This document shows positions 63,104 to 64,000 of a DNA stretch of 64,000 bases, piece after piece. This stretch comes from Haliclystus octoradiatus (taxonomy: Eukaryota > Cnidaria > Staurozoa > Stauromedusae > Haliclystidae). The stretch covers positions 13,016,538 to 13,080,537 of the forward strand of contig OU744446.1 of assembly GCA_916610825.1 (NCBI GenBank). Reading direction: 5' to 3'. Under the pieces are notes generated by a model that worked only from the letters and a program-made list of their open reading frames with translations, was not told where the DNA came from and made no database searches. How positions within the stretch are numbered: the first letter of the stretch is position 1; the number at the start of each line of letters is the position of its first letter. Position numbers and translations under genes: made by a program.

Positions 63104-63898
63104 CTGAAAAATAAATTAAAGATGTATTAAATAAGAGCACTTGCTAGAATAATATTGTATGCAACCAATACAATTCTGCTTTATAACATTCATAGAATTC
63201 ACAACATCTTTTTGAAAGAGCCTAAGCTATCTTCACGATTCAGAGCAGCCCAATTTGGAGCTTTTGAAAACTTAGGAATAATAACTGTAAAATGTGTTAT
63301 CCTTACACTAGACCGTATACACTCCCATCCATATGCAATATGGCCTATAGCTTATTCAAATTACACGGTAAATATTAATGCTGCTATATACACATAGTAC
63401 ACTGACTAATTGCAAATAGTTTGACTTAACTTTTGAAATAGTCTGATATTTTACAAATATTACCAGTACAAAAGATAATATAAATTGCTACAAATTATAT
63501 TTCTTTAAAATTATATTACCAAAAAATGCATCATCATAGACATACGAGGTACTCAACATTAAAAAGTCTACAAATTTTGTGATTATAGGATAGAGAGAAC
63601 TTTAATTTGAAAAAAAAATTGAGATAAAGCACTGGCCAACATTTCGTCTACATTTGATGAAATTTTGCATCCATGTTGTGAAAATGCTGCCTGGGGTGGC
63701 CAAATATAGCCAGCATTTTCACAACATCAAAGAGAACAATAGAATGTTTGCAAATTTTTTGATCATCTTTAAAGTGCAAGCCAACAAATAGAAATGATCT
63801 CTTAAAGCAACATTTAATTATGATTCAAAGATGGATAGAGTTAGCCTAATAAATATTTTTAACAAGAATGAGAGATTTGAATAAAACATAACATTTAC
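63104..63898 (-). other. Intron A-B (795 bp)
   Basis: Donor TATCAG|GTAAATG; acceptor TTTTTCAG. Contains a 17-bp inverted repeat at 63673-63727. A plus-strand open frame (63155-63397) has no support. Confidence 0.8.
63673..63727. repeat. Perfect 17-bp inverted repeat (hairpin) in intron A-B
   Basis: Arm atgttgtgaaaatgctg at 63673-63689 and its exact reverse complement at 63711-63727, separated by 21 bases. It could be a decayed inverted-repeat element or a chance hairpin. Confidence 0.85.
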
Positions 63899-64000
63899 CT
63901 GATACTGGCGTAATAGGTCTTTTACGCTTTCAAAATCTGGAGCATTAGTATAAAAACGTTGTGCTTGTTCTTCTGCCCGTTGTAACCATATCTGCATAAC
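63899..64000 (-). CDS. Exon A (partial): spectrin-rod exon cut by the window edge
   Basis: At least 102 nt, 34 codons, ending in phase 0 at TATCAG|GTAAATG. It encodes the end of a helix A (I-W-L-Q-R-A-E-E-Q-A) and a helix B start (F-E-S-V-K-D-L-L-R-Q-Y-Q) that runs smoothly into exon B. The acceptor and the rest of the rod lie beyond base 64000. Confidence 0.85.

Overview
This is metazoan genomic DNA. It has spliceosomal introns with GT/AG borders, AT-rich introns of about 0.3-1.2 kb plus one of 4.2 kb, and spectrin-repeat exons. No bacterial, phage or mobile-element gene is visible. The short AT-rich introns suggest a compact invertebrate genome; a tunicate is only a guess, and the species cannot be fixed from the sequence. 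Everything recognisable belongs to one gene on the minus strand that enters the window at base 64000 and leaves it, still open, at base 1.

Bases 55230-64000 hold eleven small coding exons (A to K, in transcript order). All splice borders are phase-compatible. Together they encode about 792 residues with seven recognisable spectrin-repeat helix C to helix A junctions. This is a cytoskeletal rod of the spectraplakin/nesprin/dystrophin kind; I cannot say which family. A 4.2 kb intron (51016-55229) follows.

The next exon (L) starts at 51015 and runs without a stop to base 1: at least 51,015 bp, or 17,005 codons, with the frame kept across a 500-N gap and across one compensating pair of 1-nt indels. 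Its parts, in protein order, are: a unique, low-GC N-side segment (51015-48161) whose last 0.35 kb is a diverged repeat copy; a tandem array (48160-5917) of about 33.2 copies of a 1275-bp, 425-residue unit with only a few differences per copy; a diverged V/R/E-rich segment (5916 to about 4131); and a Lys/Glu/Pro-rich region built from a second repeat family (about 4130-330), which continues towards the window edge.

Each 425-residue unit contains about seven degenerate modules. A basic-hydrophobic strand (T-R-R-x-V-x-R-x-V type) leads to a PDG-like turn, followed by an acidic Pro/Glu/Val linker. The whole is a polyampholyte reminiscent of PEVK-type elastic segments. The likeliest reading is a giant spectrin-rod protein with an enormous, probably extended and mostly disordered tail, homogenised by unequal exchange or gene conversion. 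The exciting items are the size of the exon, the near-identity of its coding array, and the in-frame joining of a spectrin rod to it. I found no defence system, CRISPR array, RNA gene or transposon.
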